A stretch of 40,229 nt of DNA from Prochlorococcus sp. AG-436-C13 (GTDB lineage: Bacteria; Cyanobacteriota; Cyanobacteriia; PCC-6307; Cyanobiaceae), in assembly GCA_003212695.1 (NCBI GenBank), contig QCPC01000015.1, positions 1 through 40,229 on the forward strand, in the 5' to 3' direction. Below are positions 39,527 to 40,229 of this stretch, in pieces. The notes under the pieces were generated by a model that was not told the origin of the DNA, made no database searches, and saw only the letters and a program-made list of their open reading frames with translations. Position numbers and translations under genes: made by a program. Positions within the stretch are counted from its first letter, which is position 1; each line of letters begins with the position of its first letter.

Positions 39527-40075
39527 ATGCCACTCATTCCTCTTTTGCCAATATTTCATCGTTTTAATCGGCAATATTTTGATGGCTTGTTGGTTAGAGA
39601 CTCTAAACCAATAGTTTCTATTAGATGGAGTGATGGCAGATTACGTAATACAGCTGGGTTTTATCGTCACGGGAAAAAGTCAAATGGAACAAAGGTTTGT
39701 GAGATTGTTTTGTCTAGTCCGATCTTAGAAAATCTTCCTTCAAGTGCTTTAGAAAGTACTCTCTGTCATGAGATGATTCATGCTTGGATTGATCTAGTCT
39801 TAAAAGTTTCAGAAGGTCATGGTCCAAATTTTAATGCCAGAATGAAATTAATTAATTCTTCACAGAATCAATTTCAAGTACATATTCGTCATCAATTCCC
39901 AGTTCCGTTAAAAAAACCAAAATGGTTGGCTATTTGCCCTTCTTGTGGTCTTAGTTCCCCTTATAAGCGCCTGGTTAAAAGAATTGCGTGTAAAAAATGT
40001 TGTGATGAATTATATGGTGGTAGGTGGCATTCAAGTTGTGTACTCAATTTTGAACCATTTTCAATTGAAAAGTGA
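39527..40075 (+). CDS. SprT-like zinc-dependent protein
   Basis: A 182-aa protein of the SprT/Spartan metalloprotease-like family. The zinc-binding helix has HEMIHAW (H-E-x-x-H) and the third ligand H in EGHGPNFNARM. Before it comes IVSIRWSDGRLRNTAGFYRH, the N-terminal strand pair typical of the family, and IVLSSPILENLPSSALESTL. A C-terminal zinc ribbon is present: CPSCG and then CKKCC, with the sequence ending after YGGRWHSSC. ATG 39527 is preferred to the in-frame TTG at 39524. The biological role of bacterial SprT proteins is largely unknown; eukaryotic Spartan cleaves DNA-protein crosslinks. Confidence 0.88.
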   Translation: MPLIPLLPIFHRFNRQYFDGLLVRDSKPIVSIRWSDGRLRNTAGFYRHGKKSNGTKVCEIVLSSPILENLPSSALESTLCHEMIHAWIDLVLKVSEGHGPNFNARMKLINSSQNQFQVHIRHQFPVPLKKPKWLAICPSCGLSSPYKRLVKRIACKKCCDELYGGRWHSSCVLNFEPFSIEK

Positions 40076-40145
40076 TCATTCTTGGTTTATTTTTCTCTTC
40101 ATCACAAAAAAGTTTGTTTTTTCAAAAGTTAGATAAATTTATTTT

Positions 40146-40229
40146 ATGGAAAGAAATCGCTATCTTCACCAGCGTCGTCAGCGCAATAGAGACCCTCTTG
40201 AGCGACGAATGGATAAATGGGTAGAAACA
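40146..40229 (+). CDS. Unknown basic protein (5' end only)
   Basis: ATG 40146 opens a frame that runs off the right edge: MERNRYLHQRRQRNRDPLER, then RMDKWVET. It is very rich in arginine, which may mean RNA or DNA contact. Only 28 codons are visible, so no family can be named. It lies 70 nt after the SprT-like gene on the same strand. Confidence 0.55.
   Translation, partial: MERNRYLHQRRQRNRDPLERRMDKWVET

Overview
The window looks like a piece of chromosome from a marine picocyanobacterium, most likely low-GC Prochlorococcus. Three things point there: very AT-rich sequence and codon use, almost no space between genes, and a gene set known from that group (Tic20/Ycf60-like protein, DnaK2-type chaperone ending in DVIDAEF, group 2 sigma factor, phytol kinase, SprT-like protein, VTT-domain protein). 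The genus is inferred from family knowledge and gene order as I remember it; no database search was run. I see no insertion sequence, phage gene, CRISPR array, rRNA gene or plasmid function. The content is mostly housekeeping.

Layout. 1-1759 (minus): rpsF (cut by the left edge), a Tic20-family gene broken by a one-base frameshift, and aroE. 1871-5779: dnaK, thiO-like oxidase, purU. 5784-11378 (minus): radical SAM protein, CLC-type chloride transporter, aconitase B. 11495-19493: DAHP synthase (plus), then phytol kinase, group 2 sigma factor, polyphosphate kinase and MFS exporter (all minus), a GNAT acetyltransferase (plus) and a TrpD2-like protein (minus). 19492-20277: cobA (plus). 20279-28641 (minus): pabC, pabB, queC (frameshifted at a run of nine G), queE, pyrG, aspS, gcvT. 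28777-31582: a small cysteine-cluster protein (plus), then speB, speE and mazG (minus). 31879-31950: tRNA-Val(UAC), set in the only gene-poor stretch of the window. 32474-40229: two unknown genes sharing a short divergent promoter region with a 12-bp palindrome, then valS and a VTT-domain membrane protein (plus), a 55-aa ORF, ligA and a membrane-anchored unknown protein (minus), a SprT-like metalloprotein (plus) and the start of one more gene.

How the genes work together. aroE and the DAHP synthase act in the shikimate pathway, which supplies chorismate to pabB/pabC for folate. purU and gcvT act on folate-bound one-carbon units. queC and queE act in sequence toward the queuosine precursor preQ0. 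speB and speE make putrescine and spermidine. aspS, valS and tRNA-Val serve translation. Many neighbours overlap by 4 nt (ATGA) or are separated by 0-5 nt, including several convergent pairs with no room for a terminator.

The most notable observations are the two frameshifted genes, a 55-aa ORF squeezed between and overlapping its neighbours, a small conserved-looking C/H protein, the CATG overlap of two divergent start codons, and the 0.5-kb gap after tRNA-Val with a possible IscA-like remnant. I did not find convincing evidence for a new multi-gene system.
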